From contig NZ_ACCD01000017.1 of assembly GCF_000173775.1 (NCBI RefSeq), forward strand, positions 1-64,000: 64,000 nucleotides of DNA, written 5' to 3'. This DNA is from Yersinia rohdei ATCC 43380 (lineage in GTDB: Bacteria; Pseudomonadota; Gammaproteobacteria; Enterobacterales; Enterobacteriaceae). Shown piece by piece: positions 53,539 to 62,346 of this stretch. The first letter of the stretch is position 1; each line of letters opens with the position of its first letter. Made by a program: the position numbers and the translations under genes. Below the pieces are notes generated by a model that was not told the origin of the DNA, did no database searches, and saw only the letters and a list, made by a program, of their open reading frames with translations.

Positions 53539-53970
53539 TTAGTTCAGCCAAACGCCGAGCGGTAGGGTGACATCAAGTAAATAGTCAAAGGCATAGAACA
53601 ATGACGCGCCCAGAACGACACCAGACAGCGCCGCAACCCATATTTTCGCCTCAAATAACAATGCAATACTGAATGTGAGTAAGGCTGTCGCCAGTGGAAA
53701 ACCGAGCGACTCAAACCCCCAGGCATAGAGCACTAATGTCATCACCATCACCAGCAGGCGGTGCAATACTTTGGCGTGCGGCCAGGCAATAACATCAGGT
53801 TTACGCAGCAGCAATAGCACCGAGCAAAGTGTCATTAACGATAGAATTGCTATTGGGAAAGGACGCGGGCCTAGCGGCTCGTAACTGTATTCGCTTTGAA
53901 TTCCCCAGCCAATAAATAGGCCACTGATACAGAGCAGGATCCATATACTGGCAAAAATGCGATCGCTCAT
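53539..53970 (-). CDS. tctB: tripartite tricarboxylate transporter small membrane subunit TctB
   Basis: 143 residues with four membrane segments (FASIWILLCISGLFIGWGI; PFPIAILSLMTLCSVLLLL; LLVMVMTLVLYAWGFESLGF; AALSGVVLGASLFYAFDYLL). The PLGPRPFPIA motif and size fit TctB. It lies 10 nt before tctA and 15 nt after tctC. Confidence 0.9.
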   Translation of the reverse strand: MSDRIFASIWILLCISGLFIGWGIQSEYSYEPLGPRPFPIAILSLMTLCSVLLLLRKPDVIAWPHAKVLHRLLVMVMTLVLYAWGFESLGFPLATALLTFSIALLFEAKIWVAALSGVVLGASLFYAFDYLLDVTLPLGVWLN

Positions 53971-53985
53971 GCGCGTTCTCCTTAA

Positions 53986-54966
53986 TTATTTGGCCAGACC
54001 GAATGCTTTAGCTTGTTCACGGTATTGTTCGACCTGTTTTTTGACATAAGCATCCAGCTCTTTACCGGTCAGATTGAACTCAAATAAGCCGCGCAATTCA
54101 CGTTGTTTTTTGAACTCGTCAGTTTGTACCAAAGTATTAAAGGCGTCTGTCCACCATTGATATTCTTCATCACTGACTTTTGGCCCCAGATAGAAACCAC
54201 GAATAATCGGCCACACTAAATTGAAACCTTGCTCTTTAGCGGTTGGGATACCCGCCAGTTGGCCGGGCAGACGTTGTTCTGAATAAACAGCCAATACCCG
54301 TAATTTATCACCCGCCAGATAGGGCACCATTTCACTTAAATCGCCGGATACCGCCTGAATATGATTGCCTAACAACGCGGTAACAGGTTCGCCGCCGCCC
54401 TCAAAGGCTACATAGCGCATTTTATGAGGATCTACGCCAACTTCACGCGCCAGTAAGGCTGTTTTCATCCAATCCTGACTACCAATTGAAGCACCAGCGC
54501 CGAAGACCACACTGTTAGGATCCTGTTTAAAAGCATTCATCAGGTCTGTAAGGGTTTTATAGGGTGAGTCAGCCCGCACGGCTATCATGCCGTAATCAGT
54601 GCCGATAGCCGCCAGCCACTTCACATCGTCAGGGCTATAGCGGCCAAATTTATTTTGTGCCAGATTAAGTAAAGAGCCACCGGAGAAAGCGACTACGGTG
54701 CCGAACTCTGCTGGGCGCTGTGCCACAATGGCGTTATAGGCCACCGCCCCCACACCACCCGGCATATAGGTCACCCGCATCGGGCGGTCAATCGCTTTAG
54801 TCTCTTGCAGGGAAACCTGAATCAATTTACAAGTGAGGTCAAAGCCGCCTCCAGGTTTAGCTGGGGCAATACATTCCGTTCTGCCAGGTGCATCGATAGC
54901 TTGTGCCATTTGTGCCGTCAGCATCAGAACCGAGGCAACTAAAGTGCGGGTAATTATTCTTTTCAT
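53986..54966 (-). CDS. tctC: tricarboxylate-binding periplasmic protein TctC
   Basis: 326 residues. The signal peptide is at 1-23 (ending AQMAQA|ID). A Bug/TctC-type binding domain follows, with ECIAPAKPGGGFDLTCKLIQ, the substrate-binding start, then RVTYMPGGVGAVAYNAI and SGGSLLNLAQNKFG. It captures a tricarboxylate such as citrate in the periplasm and hands it to TctAB. The gene heads the operon and is divergent from tctD across a 122-bp shared control region. Confidence 0.93.
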   Translation of the reverse strand: MKRIITRTLVASVLMLTAQMAQAIDAPGRTECIAPAKPGGGFDLTCKLIQVSLQETKAIDRPMRVTYMPGGVGAVAYNAIVAQRPAEFGTVVAFSGGSLLNLAQNKFGRYSPDDVKWLAAIGTDYGMIAVRADSPYKTLTDLMNAFKQDPNSVVFGAGASIGSQDWMKTALLAREVGVDPHKMRYVAFEGGGEPVTALLGNHIQAVSGDLSEMVPYLAGDKLRVLAVYSEQRLPGQLAGIPTAKEQGFNLVWPIIRGFYLGPKVSDEEYQWWTDAFNTLVQTDEFKKQRELRGLFEFNLTGKELDAYVKKQVEQYREQAKAFGLAK

Positions 54967-55088
54967 TTTTTTCCCTCATTATTTTCTTCTAAATTGTGAG
55001 CTTTCCCGCGATTGCGAGGTTGCTGAATTGTTAATAGATTAACCTTTCAGTTACCTTTCAACAGGAATGAAAAAGTACAGGATGTGAT

Positions 55089-55763
55089 ATGCGTCTCTTG
55101 TTAGTAGAAGATCACCCCGAGTTATCTCACTGGTTGCAGAAAGCATTGACTCATGCGGGCTTCGCTGTGGATGTCATAAATGATGGTCTTGCCGCCGATC
55201 ATTTGCTGCAAAATGAAAATTACGCACTGGTGGTATTGGATGTGGCGTTGCCGCGCCTGAATGGGTTGGATCTGCTGGCACGATTGCGTAAACGTGGACA
55301 GACCCTGCCGGTGTTGTTATTGACCGCCAGAACTGAAGTAGCAGACCGGGTGAAAGGGCTGAATTTGGGGGCTGATGACTATTTGACGAAGCCATTTGAA
55401 CTGGATGAACTGGAGGCGCGGATACGTGCTTTATTGCGCCGTAGTATCGGTGAAACCGGGCAGGCGGTGGAGTTTGGTGATTTGACCTATCACGACGAAG
55501 GCTACTTTCTGTTAGCTGACAAACCATTGGCGCTGACACCGCGGGAATCGGCAGTATTAACCTCACTGATGCATCGCCGGGGTAGACCGGTTGCCAAACA
55601 ACAACTGTTTGAGCAGGTATTTACCTTATCCGACGATGCTAATCCAGAAAGTATTGAACTGTATGTGCATCGGGTACGTAAAAAACTACAAGGCAGTAAT
55701 GTGTCTATCCAAACCTTACGCGGTTTAGGTTACAGCCTGGAATGTACCCATGACGCGCTCTAA
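55089..55763 (+). CDS. tctD: OmpR-family response regulator TctD
   Basis: 224 residues. The receiver domain lies at 1-117 with the phospho-acceptor D51 (LVVLDVALPRLNG), acidic pair ED at 7-8 and the conserved K101 region (DYLTKPFEL). The C-terminal winged-helix DNA-binding domain is at about 125-220 (LTPRESAVLTSLMHRRGRPV; VHRVRKKLQ). Its position opposite tctCBA and ahead of a sensor kinase is the known arrangement of the citrate-uptake regulator. It overlaps tctE by 14 nt. Confidence 0.92.
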   Translation: MRLLLVEDHPELSHWLQKALTHAGFAVDVINDGLAADHLLQNENYALVVLDVALPRLNGLDLLARLRKRGQTLPVLLLTARTEVADRVKGLNLGADDYLTKPFELDELEARIRALLRRSIGETGQAVEFGDLTYHDEGYFLLADKPLALTPRESAVLTSLMHRRGRPVAKQQLFEQVFTLSDDANPESIELYVHRVRKKLQGSNVSIQTLRGLGYSLECTHDAL

Positions 55764-57180
55764 CATTATTTCGCCACGATGGTTTAAAGCCCCGCAATCG
55801 CTGTTTCATCAATTACTGCTTTTTTTTGGTGTACCGCTACTGATTTTGGGCGGAATTTCTATTTATACACATTATATCAGCGCCATAAATGCAGCTACGC
55901 TTGCTTATGATCGCACCCTATTAGCCTCTGCACGGACGGTGGCGGAGCGTTTGGTTGTTCGTCATGGGCAGCTAGAGGTTGATGTCCCTTATATTGTCCT
56001 CGATAGTTTTGAACGTAATATGAATGATCGGCTTTACTATCAGGTAATTACGCCCGAGGGGAAAAGTATCGCTGGCTACAACGATTTACCGCCTTTCCCG
56101 CCGAATACACCACGCTCCCTTCTCTACCCCGCACTGGTGCATTTTTATGATGCTGAGTATCAAGGCAAACCAATACGTGTGGCCGCGCTTTATCAGCCGG
56201 TTAATGAGTCGGGTGTCATGGGGATGGCAATGATACTGGTGGCCGAAACGCTGTCTTCCCGCCACGACCTAGCGCAGCAAATCATGGTATCGGCTATCTT
56301 GACCCAAGGTTCATTGGTGCTATTGGCGCTGGTAATGGCGTATATCTTGCTCAAAGGGATCCTCAAGCCATTACGTAAGCTGTCGAGCCTTATGCTGCGG
56401 CGCGATCCCGGTGAACTGACCCCGCTCCCCAAAGTATTGCCCTGGTCAGAAATGGAGCCGCTGTTATTGGCTTTTGATCGCTATATCGAACGATTACGTG
56501 AGATCGTGGCGCGTCAGGGCCGCTTTAGTGCCGATGCCTCCCACCAATTGCGCACCCCGCTAACCGTACTGAAAACGCAGGTGGCGGTCGCTCTAACCAG
56601 TGAAGATCCTCAACAATGGCGTGAAAGTCTGTTGGCGATGCGCGGGACACTGGATCACACCGTTTCTCTGACTGACCGGCTATTACAGTTATCAAGGATG
56701 AAAGTGCATGAACGCAGATTGCAGCCGGTTAATCTCGGCCCATTATTACGAGATGCGTGTTTCGCGCACCTTGCTCAAGCCCGCAGTAAACAGATTGATT
56801 TGGGTTATGAGGGGGAATCTGAATGCTGGATCAAAGGGGATGCCTTATTACTGACCGAACTCTGTGACAACTTGCTGGATAACGCATTAAAATACACCCC
56901 AAAGCAAGGCGTGGTGACAGTGCGCTTAGTTGTGGGGAGTAATAAAGACCGCTGTTGGTTGGAAATAGAAGACAGTGGTCCCGGTATTGCACAAGATGAA
57001 ACTGCACAGGCGCTGATGCCATTTCACCGGCTAGATAATGTCGGTGAACAGCAAGGGGCTGGGATAGGGTTAGCATTGGTAAAAGACATTACGACTTACC
57101 ATAAAACCCACCCAGAGTTATTACACAGTGAGCTCTTAGGTGGTTTATTGGTTCGAATAAGTTTTAGCTTAGACGAATAA
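55750..57180 (+). CDS. tctE: sensor histidine kinase TctE
   Basis: 476 residues. The first membrane segment is at about 20-42 and a periplasmic sensing domain at 45-180. The second membrane segment is near 183-203 (TQGSLVLLALVMAYILL). A HAMP region follows, then HisKA with the phospho-acceptor H265 (ADASHQLRTPLTVL). The ATPase domain has N-box LCDNLLDNALKYTP and G-boxes DSGPGIA and GAGIGLALV. With TctD it senses external tricarboxylate and activates tctCBA. Confidence 0.92.
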   Translation: MTRSNIISPRWFKAPQSLFHQLLLFFGVPLLILGGISIYTHYISAINAATLAYDRTLLASARTVAERLVVRHGQLEVDVPYIVLDSFERNMNDRLYYQVITPEGKSIAGYNDLPPFPPNTPRSLLYPALVHFYDAEYQGKPIRVAALYQPVNESGVMGMAMILVAETLSSRHDLAQQIMVSAILTQGSLVLLALVMAYILLKGILKPLRKLSSLMLRRDPGELTPLPKVLPWSEMEPLLLAFDRYIERLREIVARQGRFSADASHQLRTPLTVLKTQVAVALTSEDPQQWRESLLAMRGTLDHTVSLTDRLLQLSRMKVHERRLQPVNLGPLLRDACFAHLAQARSKQIDLGYEGESECWIKGDALLLTELCDNLLDNALKYTPKQGVVTVRLVVGSNKDRCWLEIEDSGPGIAQDETAQALMPFHRLDNVGEQQGAGIGLALVKDITTYHKTHPELLHSELLGGLLVRISFSLDE

Positions 57181-57402
57181 TGCGACCCAGTATCTCAATT
57201 TACCATACGCGGCTAACAGCTGAGAAAATAATCAATTTTTCATAGACTATTAATATATATATAAAATAACTTCACCTGCTATAAAACATATTGCCTACTA
57301 ATTGCAAACATTTATTCATCTATTTATTTTCCCTAATTTGTAGCTAAATTCCATTTTTTTCCCCTATACTAATTATTGATTTTTTATATTAAGGGAAACC
57401 GA

Positions 57403-57930
57403 ATGTTCAATGTTTTTGAATTGACTAAAAAAAATACTAGACATGTCAGCCTGGCTATTTACATTGGTGTTATTGCGGGTATTTTTTCAGCTTTAGTCAA
57501 ATCTGGTTTTGAAACAATACTGCCACCAAGAACCGCTGAAACCATGCCGCCACCGGTAGTATTGCTTGAAAAACTGGGGGTAAATATTGACCCGATGACT
57601 TACCATTGGATGGATTATTCGCTTAATTGGGGTGGTAATGGTGTTCATATTATTTTTTCAATAGTCATCGCTATTATATACTGCGTAATTGCAGAGTATC
57701 TTCCCAAAGTAAAAATGTTACACGGGATCATTTTTGGTATCGGTGTTTCTGTATTTGCGCATGGCTTAGTCGTTCCTTTACTCGGGTTATCTGGATGGTT
57801 ATGGGTTGCAGGCCCAGAAGCATTGATTTCTGAATTTGTTGGCACTGCATTCTGGATTTGGTCAATTGAGGCCATTAGACAAAATCTACGTTATACCTTA
57901 ACCAAAGGCCCTGATGCCGAACTCTGTTAG
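57403..57930 (+). CDS. YagU-like inner-membrane protein (DUF1440)
   Basis: 175 residues with four or so membrane segments (SLAIYIGVIAGIFSALVKSGFE; GVHIIFSIVIAIIYCVIAEYL; GIIFGIGVSVFAHGLVVPLLGL; a final segment near 145). The motif SALVKSGFETILPPRTAE...PPPVVLLEKLG is typical of the YagU family, an inner-membrane protein linked to acid resistance in E. coli. I use ATG 57403 (MFNVFELTKK), which has AAGGGAAA upstream; the open frame extends nine codons earlier. It is a single gene, with 222 bp of AT-rich DNA before it and a large inverted repeat behind it. Confidence 0.82.
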   Translation: MFNVFELTKKNTRHVSLAIYIGVIAGIFSALVKSGFETILPPRTAETMPPPVVLLEKLGVNIDPMTYHWMDYSLNWGGNGVHIIFSIVIAIIYCVIAEYLPKVKMLHGIIFGIGVSVFAHGLVVPLLGLSGWLWVAGPEALISEFVGTAFWIWSIEAIRQNLRYTLTKGPDAELC

Positions 57931-58053
57931 TGAAATAAGACCTGTGTTATCTGGCTTTTAGTTTCTTCAAAAACAGATATTTAAGATAGTATGAGTGACT
58001 AAATTCCTCTCATTTGAATAGCACTGCTGAAGTATTAAAAGACAGATTAACTG

Positions 58054-58115
58054 CAAGTGTAATAGCGGCTTTATGTAAACAAAATCATGTTAACAAATAA
58101 CCGCTATTGCACTTG
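58054..58115. repeat. 62-bp inverted-repeat element between yagU-like gene and lacI-family gene
   Basis: CAAGTGTAATAGCGG (58054-58068) and CCGCTATTGCACTTG (58101-58115) form a 15-bp stem with one T-G pair around a 32-nt loop. It lies between two convergent genes, 22 nt from the lacI-type stop. There is no U-tract, so it may be a palindromic repeat family or a weak bidirectional terminator. Confidence 0.5.
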
Positions 58116-58136
58116 GTCACTGCGATAGGTAATGAG

Positions 58137-59156
58137 CTATTTAACCGGCCTTATTGAAGACTGACGAATCACCAATTCCCCCTCCACTTTCATTTTCAAC
58201 GATAACAGAGGCTGTTGTTGTGTAATTTTCAGCAAGGTGTGCAATGCCAGTTCCCCCATTTCGCCATAGGGTAAATCTACTGAGCTTAATTCAGGAGTGA
58301 GTTCTGAGGAGATACTTTGGTTATCATAACCAACTACCGCTATATCATCAGGAATACGTAATCCTTGTGACAAAATCGCCTGATAACACCCCAAGGCGAT
58401 ATAGTCACTGCTACAGAAAATGGCTTCTGGCTGAGGAGTGAGCGCCAGTAACTCCAATGTTTTATTATAAGCTTCTTTCAATGACCAGTTGGTGACTTGG
58501 ATATAGCGTTCGTCAGGGCAAATATCATGGTTTATTAATGCTTGTCGATAACCGTAAATACGATCATTGGCCGCATCCATCCACAACTCACCCGCCAGGA
58601 TAGCAATCCGTTTATATCCTTGATCTAATAAATGACTGGTGGCTTTATAAGCACCAATTTTATCTGCGGGTAATATACAAGGGACATCGGGCAGCTCAGG
58701 GCTATAACCATTCAACATCACCATTGGAATAGATAAATTGTGGAACATCGGTGTCAGTTGGCGAGTCATACAGGATGCATAAATCACCCCCTGATAACCT
58801 CCTCCACTGATTTCCTCTTCCAAAGCAATACAATGTTCGGGTTCATTTTCCTGATCAAAAATAGCCAATAGTTTGTTATGTTGCCAGGCTGCCTGCTGAA
58901 CCGCACTCACGGCTTCAATAAAGGGATCGTGGTTGATTAATCCATTAATTATTAATGCTATTTTTTCTCTTATTACCGGGCGCTCTACTGCTTTATGGAC
59001 ATAACCCATTTCCTGGGCAATACGCAGCACTTTCTCTCTAGTGTCGTCGGCTAATTTGATACTGTAGGAACCATTCAACACCAATGAAACCGTCGATTGC
59101 GAGACTCCCGCCTTAGCCGCAATGTGACTCATGGTAATTTTAGTTTTTTTACTCAT
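58137..59156 (-). CDS. LacI-family transcriptional regulator
   Basis: 339 residues. The N-terminal helix-turn-helix and hinge lie at 8-60 (TMSHIAAKAGVSQSTVSLVLNGSYSIKLADDTREKVLRIA), and a periplasmic-binding-protein-like sugar sensor at 65-335 (GYQGVIYASCMT; YKRIAILAGELWMDAANDRIYGYRQAL; FCSSDYIALGCYQAI). It is divergent from the glycosidase-symporter pair across a 292-bp control region and is probably its repressor, responding to the transported sugar. Confidence 0.92.
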   Translation of the reverse strand: MSKKTKITMSHIAAKAGVSQSTVSLVLNGSYSIKLADDTREKVLRIAQEMGYVHKAVERPVIREKIALIINGLINHDPFIEAVSAVQQAAWQHNKLLAIFDQENEPEHCIALEEEISGGGYQGVIYASCMTRQLTPMFHNLSIPMVMLNGYSPELPDVPCILPADKIGAYKATSHLLDQGYKRIAILAGELWMDAANDRIYGYRQALINHDICPDERYIQVTNWSLKEAYNKTLELLALTPQPEAIFCSSDYIALGCYQAILSQGLRIPDDIAVVGYDNQSISSELTPELSSVDLPYGEMGELALHTLLKITQQQPLLSLKMKVEGELVIRQSSIRPVK

Positions 59157-59374
59157 ATTTTACTCATACTGGCTAAGTTTCATCTCTTTTTATACTAACA
59201 GATTTTAGTCAACAGGATTAGGCATCAACTTCTCGCTAAGTTCACCCCTCATGCATTTACTCCATTTATCAGGCTTTCCGTCTATGGTAATTTGTTAAAA
59301 GTATAACAAATTGATATTAAACGATTTATATTTATCTGTGAAAATAATTTCGTGAATCAGCTCACTCTTAAAGC

Positions 59375-59426
59375 ATTAGCTCATTGTTATTATTTAACCA
59401 GCTAATATATTAGCTAATGAGCTAAT
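59375..59426 (+). promoter_or_regulatory. nested palindromes before the glycosidase gene, candidate operator
   Basis: ATTAGCTCATT (59375-59385) and AATGAGCTAAT (59416-59426) are an exact 11-bp inverted repeat. Inside it lies a perfect 16-bp palindrome AGCTAATATATTAGCT (59400-59415). The element AGCTAAT thus occurs three times in 27 bp. It ends 22 nt before the start codon, suiting a repressor site; the regulator is presumably the divergent LacI-type protein. The rest of the 59157-59448 gap shows no gene. Confidence 0.55.
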
Positions 59427-59448
59427 AATTTATCGAGCGAGAATAAAA

Positions 59449-60513
59449 ATGAATAAATGGTCTGAAGAAAAGTCATGGGAATGGCATAAAAAACAGGGCT
59501 GGTTGTGTGGCTTTAACTACCTACCACGAACCGCAGTTAACTGGACCGAAATGTGGCAACGGGGTACTTTCGATCCCGCCAGCATTGCCCAAGAACTACA
59601 ATGGGCAGCTGACGCAGGATATAACACGCTACGTACCAATTTACCTTTTGTGGTCTGGCAGCTAGACCGTGACGGATTAATAGCTCGCATTGAACAATTT
59701 CTCGATATTTGTCAAGGCGCTGGCATCAAAGTAATGTTGACCCTAATGGATGATTGCGGATTTTCTGGTGACCATCCTTATATTGGGCAACAAAAACAAC
59801 CGATTCCCGGTTTGCATAATAGCCAAGCCGCCGCCAGCCCAGGTCGTAATATCGTAATGCAACCTTACTTATGGGAGCATGTAGAGCTTTACATCAAAGA
59901 TATTATTGGTCATTTCGCTCAAGACGAACGGATCGCTATTTGGGATCTTTACAACGAACCCACTAACCGCATGATTTTCACTTTAACAGGTGAAGAAGCC
60001 TTTGACTCTGCACTGGAAGAATACAGCCACCAGCTAATGGAGAAAGCATTTACTTGGGCGCGGGAAATTAACCCATCACAACCATTAACTGTAGCTGCCT
60101 GGCATATTGCCAATATTCTAGATCTCGATGCACCAATTTATGAGCACCCGACCGATCGCCGAGCACTGGAATTGTCCGACATTATTTCTTTCCACGCCTA
60201 TGTGCCGCTAGATTTGATGAAAAAAGCGATCGGGATCCTGAAGGAATATCAACGCCCAATGCTGTGTACTGAATGGCTGGCGCGCCACGCAGAATCGAAG
60301 GTACAAGACCAATTACCGTTGTTTAAGGCGGAAGGAATTGGTTGCTATCAATGGGGTTTAGTTAAAGGGAAAACACAAACTTATATTCCATGGCCTGAAA
60401 TAAAACGCAGAGATAATAACTATAGTGAACGCTGGTTCCATGATGTCTTAAATGAAGAAGGCATTGCTTATGATCCAGCAGAAATAGAAATCATAAAAAG
60501 GCTAACAAAATAA
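59449..60513 (+). CDS. intracellular clan GH-A glycoside hydrolase
   Basis: 354 residues with a TIM-barrel glycosidase pattern (GH5-like). The acid/base is E170 in IWDLYNEP at the end of strand 4. The nucleophile is E275 in LCTEWLAR at the end of strand 7. Barrel strands before them include [14 protein letters not shown] and [10 protein letters not shown]. There is no signal peptide, so the enzyme works in the cytoplasm on a sugar brought in by the neighbouring symporter. The substrate, perhaps a beta-linked oligosaccharide or glucoside, cannot be fixed from the sequence. It is the first gene of the pair, 95 nt before the symporter. Confidence 0.85.
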   Translation: MNKWSEEKSWEWHKKQGWLCGFNYLPRTAVNWTEMWQRGTFDPASIAQELQWAADAGYNTLRTNLPFVVWQLDRDGLIARIEQFLDICQGAGIKVMLTLMDDCGFSGDHPYIGQQKQPIPGLHNSQAAASPGRNIVMQPYLWEHVELYIKDIIGHFAQDERIAIWDLYNEPTNRMIFTLTGEEAFDSALEEYSHQLMEKAFTWAREINPSQPLTVAAWHIANILDLDAPIYEHPTDRRALELSDIISFHAYVPLDLMKKAIGILKEYQRPMLCTEWLARHAESKVQDQLPLFKAEGIGCYQWGLVKGKTQTYIPWPEIKRRDNNYSERWFHDVLNEEGIAYDPAEIEIIKRLTK

Positions 60514-60608
60514 AAATAGACTGTTCCGTTATGGCTTATAAAACCTATATATTGCCATAGCGGAAATTAGAAAATTCACCTGTACCCCACATAATATAAA
60601 GGCTAAGA

Positions 60609-61973
60609 ATGAACATAAATCATTCAGGTGCAAAAATCCCAATGAAAGAACTTGCTTCTTATTTTGGGTATGGAATGGGCCAGTGCTTCAGTTTTGGGCT
60701 GGTAGGCAGTTTTATTCTCTTTTTCTACACTGACATTATGGGGATCTCACCAGTAGCAGCCAGTATGATTTTCTTAATCGCCAGAGTATGGGATGCAGTA
60801 CATGACCCATTGATTGCTGGTGTGATGGATACAATTAATATGCGGCGTGGAAAATTCCGCCCATACTTGCTGTTTACACCTTTTTTGATTTTCATCGTCA
60901 CCGTGGCTGCATTTTATAATATCGAAGCCAGCCTGATGACGAAAACAATATATGCCGGTGTCACCTATATCTTATGGGGAACATTATATGCCCTCTCTGA
61001 TATTCCATTCTGGTCAATGAGCACAGTAATGACAGATGAGCCGCAAGAACGTGCCAAAACAGCAACTTGTGCAATGCTTGGCGTTAATGCCGGCATTGGT
61101 GCCACCATGGTTTTATTCCCTTATATCAGTGGATTATTTGCAGAGAACAGTGCTGACCGCGGCTACCTTGCTGGTGTTGTCATCCTCATGACATTGGGGG
61201 TGATACTGATGTTAAATGGGTTCTTTAATACCAAAGAGCGCGTCAAAGTCACAGTGGTTGAAAAAATAACCTTAAAGCAGACCTTTATTGTCGTTTGGCA
61301 AAATAAGCCGCTATTTTTTATACTTAGCGCCTTTTTCATGAACGTTTTTTCTAACATCGTTAACACATTTTATATTTTCTTCTTCACCTATAATATGAAA
61401 GATGCTGAATTAGTTTCTGTTATAGGTTTAATTACTTTTGCCTGTGCATTGGCTTGCCTTGGCACCCCATTCTTAACTCGTCACTTTAAAAAGAGAGATT
61501 TATTCATTGCTCTGTGTGTGTTGGAAATAATAGCTCGTATCGGTTTCTGGTTTACGGGTTATCACAATGTGGTCTATGTAATGGTCTGGTTAGCCGTGAT
61601 TACAGCAATTTTCATGATGACCAACCCGCTTATTTCCGCAATGATTGCCGATACGGTGGAATATTCTTATTACCATACCGGTAAGCGTTGTGCTGCTATC
61701 ACTTTCTCTGGGCAGACTTTTGTCGGTAAACTCTCAGTTGCTGTCGCCGGCGGCCTCTCTGGCCTGATTTTATCAGTATTGGGTTATATACCCAATGTGG
61801 CTCAGTCGGAATGGACATTAAATGGCCTATTTTTCTGTATTTCTCTGCTACCTGCTTTAGGCGCAGTAATACGCATTCTGATTATGAGAAAATATAAATT
61901 TACCGAAGACCAACATGCCATACTGCGTAAAGAGCTTAAACAAGGGAAATTCCACCCTTCCGTCGGTAAATAA
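60609..61973 (+). CDS. GPH-family sugar:cation symporter
   Basis: 454 residues with 12 membrane segments. Family signatures of MelB/XylP/GusB-type symporters are FYTDIMGISPVAASMIFLIARVWDAVHDPLIAGVMDT, with the conserved Asp residues, MRRGKFRPYLL, and PFWSMSTVMTDEPQERAK, then MIADTVEYSYYHTGKRCAA in the second half. It probably imports the glycoside hydrolysed by the enzyme encoded upstream. It ends before a strong terminator. Confidence 0.92.
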   Translation: MNINHSGAKIPMKELASYFGYGMGQCFSFGLVGSFILFFYTDIMGISPVAASMIFLIARVWDAVHDPLIAGVMDTINMRRGKFRPYLLFTPFLIFIVTVAAFYNIEASLMTKTIYAGVTYILWGTLYALSDIPFWSMSTVMTDEPQERAKTATCAMLGVNAGIGATMVLFPYISGLFAENSADRGYLAGVVILMTLGVILMLNGFFNTKERVKVTVVEKITLKQTFIVVWQNKPLFFILSAFFMNVFSNIVNTFYIFFFTYNMKDAELVSVIGLITFACALACLGTPFLTRHFKKRDLFIALCVLEIIARIGFWFTGYHNVVYVMVWLAVITAIFMMTNPLISAMIADTVEYSYYHTGKRCAAITFSGQTFVGKLSVAVAGGLSGLILSVLGYIPNVAQSEWTLNGLFFCISLLPALGAVIRILIMRKYKFTEDQHAILRKELKQGKFHPSVGK

Positions 61974-62346
61974 TGTAATGAGCCGGGTAAAGCCAACAAA
62001 GCCGGTTTGTTAGATATCCTCAGTATTAAATGCTCTGACTCTGGTAAATTTTACTGGAGTCAGCGCCAAAAAGTGCCATCTGGGCACTTTTTTACTTATT
62101 AACCACATTTCGTAGTCTAAAATCTGACAAGAAAATTCTTAGGTGTAAATTAGGTTATTAAGTGGCTGATGACGTCGCGCTTCGCCTTATTCTAGCGATC
62201 CCTCTCTGCCCCTTTTATCTCCCATTTCTTGCGCAAAATAGATAAAAATCCAATATCGCGGTACAGTTAGCTAGGTTAAACCACCGAATAAAGATATTTA
62301 TTGTTGGTTTCTCAGGCCAAATAAACCCCAAGAGGAAAGTCTGCAC
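61974..62346 (+). other. gene-free region: two hairpins and the amidase promoter region
   Basis: Contains a near-perfect 29-bp hairpin (62035-62063: CTGACTC...GAGTCAG with AT-rich interior), the terminator at 62068-62093 and about 250 bp before the amidase gene with no gene seen. GAGGAAAG at 62332-62339 is the amidase ribosome site. Confidence 0.6.
62068..62093 (+). terminator. Rho-independent terminator of the symporter operon
   Basis: AAAAAGTGCC-ATCT-GGGCACTTTTTT forms a 10-bp stem with a 4-nt loop and runs of A and T on either side, so it can work in both directions. Confidence 0.88.
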
